Part shown: positions 53,501-56,500 of the stretch, in pieces | Layout: each line of letters opens with the position of its first letter | Numbering within the stretch: the stretch's first letter is position 1 | Assembly (NCBI GenBank): GCA_034769895.1 | Contig: CM068367.1 | Span: 350,797,111 to 350,861,110 of the forward strand | DNA from: Magicicada septendecula | Lineage: Eukaryota; Arthropoda; Insecta; Hemiptera; Cicadidae | Length of the DNA: 64,000 bases | Direction of reading: 5' to 3' | Program-made: the position numbers and the translations under genes | The notes under the pieces: model-generated | The model's database searches: none | Seen by the model: the letters and a program-made list of their open reading frames with translations, nothing else | Told to the model about the DNA's origin: nothing

Positions 53501-56500
53501 CATTTGGGTGGAATGCGATTCGACGACGATGACGAGGTCAAACGCTATCTCAATGACATGGCGGCGAATTTCTATGACACTGGCATACTAAAACTGCCAC
53601 AGCGGCTCGAAAACTGCATTGAACGTAACCATTGCGGTGATTATGTTGAAAAATAGTGTGTTCTTATGCTTCACAACCATGTAAAAAGTTTTAATAATAC
53701 TTTTTTTTCTATTTTTAAAAAATATGGAGACCTTATTTTTGGGTTACCCCTCGTAGGTAGTTCTACAAGTAAAGTTGTGCAACCAAAATTCATGTACAAC
53801 CGTTCCCACAGTTAGCTGAACCATTAGAAACCATTGTCCATATATTTTAAATCAGAGAAAATGAAGTACAAGCCAGCCTGAAAAAATTGTTATCTTGAAG
53901 AATGTACTCCGTTAGGTTTTCCTTATACTGTATCTTCACTATTATGAAATATCCATAAATGTAAAGTGTTTTGCTAACTTTAAAAAAATTAGGTTATTTA
54001 TAAAAATTCTTTCAATATTAAATTTTAAATTTACAGAAAAATGTTCCTTGACTTTAGTAGTTTATAACCATTTTTAAATCACTTTGATTGGAAGATCGGT
54101 TCCAACATTTTGTGTATAACATATTGTGAACAACTCAGCATTCACACTCTTATTGTTTACAAAACTCATTAATTAAAATTAATTTTGAAAACAGTTTTCA
54201 TGTCAAATTAATATTAAAATGTAATTCATTTAAAGCCAACAGTTTCTACATGATAGAGTGCAGTGTTAAGTTTCCTGTACAGTTGTTTACAAATGGATAC
54301 AATAATTACAAACAGACTTTTTATGTGAAAGAGTAACTGGTAATAAATGTTTATTTTTTAAACCATGAAAATTTTTTATATGGTGTTGTCTTTCAGCTTA
54401 TATTGACAAATTATTTATTCTTTATAAAAGCACATTTGTAAACAATAACTAAAAAGGCAATTATTTAAGTGAAACCACTTGTTATTAAGTGCACTGTGCT
54501 AATACCTTCTCCCTATAGGAATTGCATGAGTATGTGAATGCGTGCGCACACACGCACACACACACACCTTCACATGGATAATATCTGTGAACATTTACGC
54601 AGTGTCATTTAAATGTCCACTAACTTTATACAACATGTCATATTTTTATTTATACCAACCCAAGACACATCTTATTAGCAGTAAATTTCCTCCAAATAGG
54701 AAAAAATTTTACATAAGCACATGTACATGCGTGTACTAGTAACTACCACAACAGTTATATATGTATGTGTTACAAATTTCTGTATTCTGAACACGTACAC
54801 TGCGTATATTATTCATTTTTAAAAATATAGTTTTAAAATACTTTGTTATCATGCAACTATCAGTAGTTTTAACAAATGTGTTTTACGGGTGACTGATCGA
54901 ACACAACACAATGTCAAGTTTCTCTAGCAACAACTATGTGCAAGAAGGTTGAAGGATAGGAGTATCAATTTTTCAGTCAACGAACTTTCACTTCTTTACA
55001 ATTGTTCAAGCAGAGGCTTGGATTATTTTATATGATCCACAAGTATATATGTGCACTTAAGCAATCTCGATTATATATTAATAGTACAATGTTGACATTT
55101 TGTGAATTCATAGTCTAGATTTACTGTTTACAGTAAAACACATACCACACAAAGAGACCATAATGAACATTTGGGAAAATGTACAAATATACAAACATAA
55201 AACACAAAACAAACTAATACCTGAACAAATACAAATCAATACAAAACATGACACAATTTTCAAAGCACTCAACATAGAAAATACACAAAATACTAATATA
55301 TACACCACAACAACACACAATAATACCAATTTAAAGCACCAGAGACCAACAGGAAACCACAGCAACAACCAGCCAACACACAAATACCTCACAAGGCTCA
55401 AAATCAGGAAGGCTGAAGATGGGAACACAAAGCTTCCCGAAACATGTTCCAAATAGGGAGAAAACTTCTTGAGGTAAAGTCATTATAAAATATATATTAT
55501 ATACATCAAGAAACGGACTGTAGCAGAAAGTGTTTGAATTAATTAGTATTTGGATACATCTACGTCAAATATTAGAGTAACACATGTCTTACTTTTACAA
55601 AGTGAACGTTCTGTTTACTGATTACTTGTTTAATTGATTACCCAAAGTATTTCACACTATTTCAAGAGAGGCACCATAACCAGTAATTTACTGTAATTAG
55701 GAGTGACTGGTACTCAGTCAAATGAGGGAACATTAAAAAGTAAATTTATGTTGTCCTTGATACAATTATAAATGGCCTAAATAAAGTGTAGTTTGTGACC
55801 AAATGGCCATTATGGTACCAGTTTAACAGCTAGTGCGAGTTAGACACTAGACGGAGATGAAAATTTGCTTTTAACTTCATAATCATCTCAGTGATCTCTA
55901 TCAAAAAGTTCTTGAAACAAATTATAAAATGTAGTCTTTTATTTATAACTTCTTCACTGTCAGCCTACATTTGGCCAAAAAATAACAAAAATTCTCATTA
56001 TTATTTTTTAAAAGTCATACATATACTGTCTGGCTTTGATTTGATGAGTGAACAGACTGTAAGGTGGGAGAAGCACGGCTGAGTACTGGGAAGCCGGAGT
56101 GGACATAGTGGGGTGTTGTGTGTTCTAAGCTGAAAACATTACCCCGTAGCTGAGACACTGAGTAAAGGGGAATTGTATTCTCGGTAACGTAGGCCAACTG
56201 CTAGTTAACCTGCCATTTGCCAAACAAGCGGCTGCATGGTGAAGATGAGTTACCTCGATCATGAAACTGCAGCCAGACAATAACTTTCTCTTCAGACTTG
56301 TAAAAATTATCAGGTTGTATGAAATTCAAAACATTTTTTTATTGTGTTGGTATGTACATCACTGTATTCCTTAGAATTTTCTCTTTGAACCTATATATGA
56401 TACATATAACTTATCTTCTTGTATAGCATGAAAAAAAAATGTACCAAACTTAGACGTATGATGTTTTTAGAACCGTACAGGGTCAGCTTTATCCCATTTA

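Noticed and set aside
55108..55452. Minus-strand 114-codon open frame with hydrophobic stretches
   Set aside because: It is antisense to the Penelope-like plus-strand frame, which has family-like motifs and leads into the hammerhead-like 3' end.
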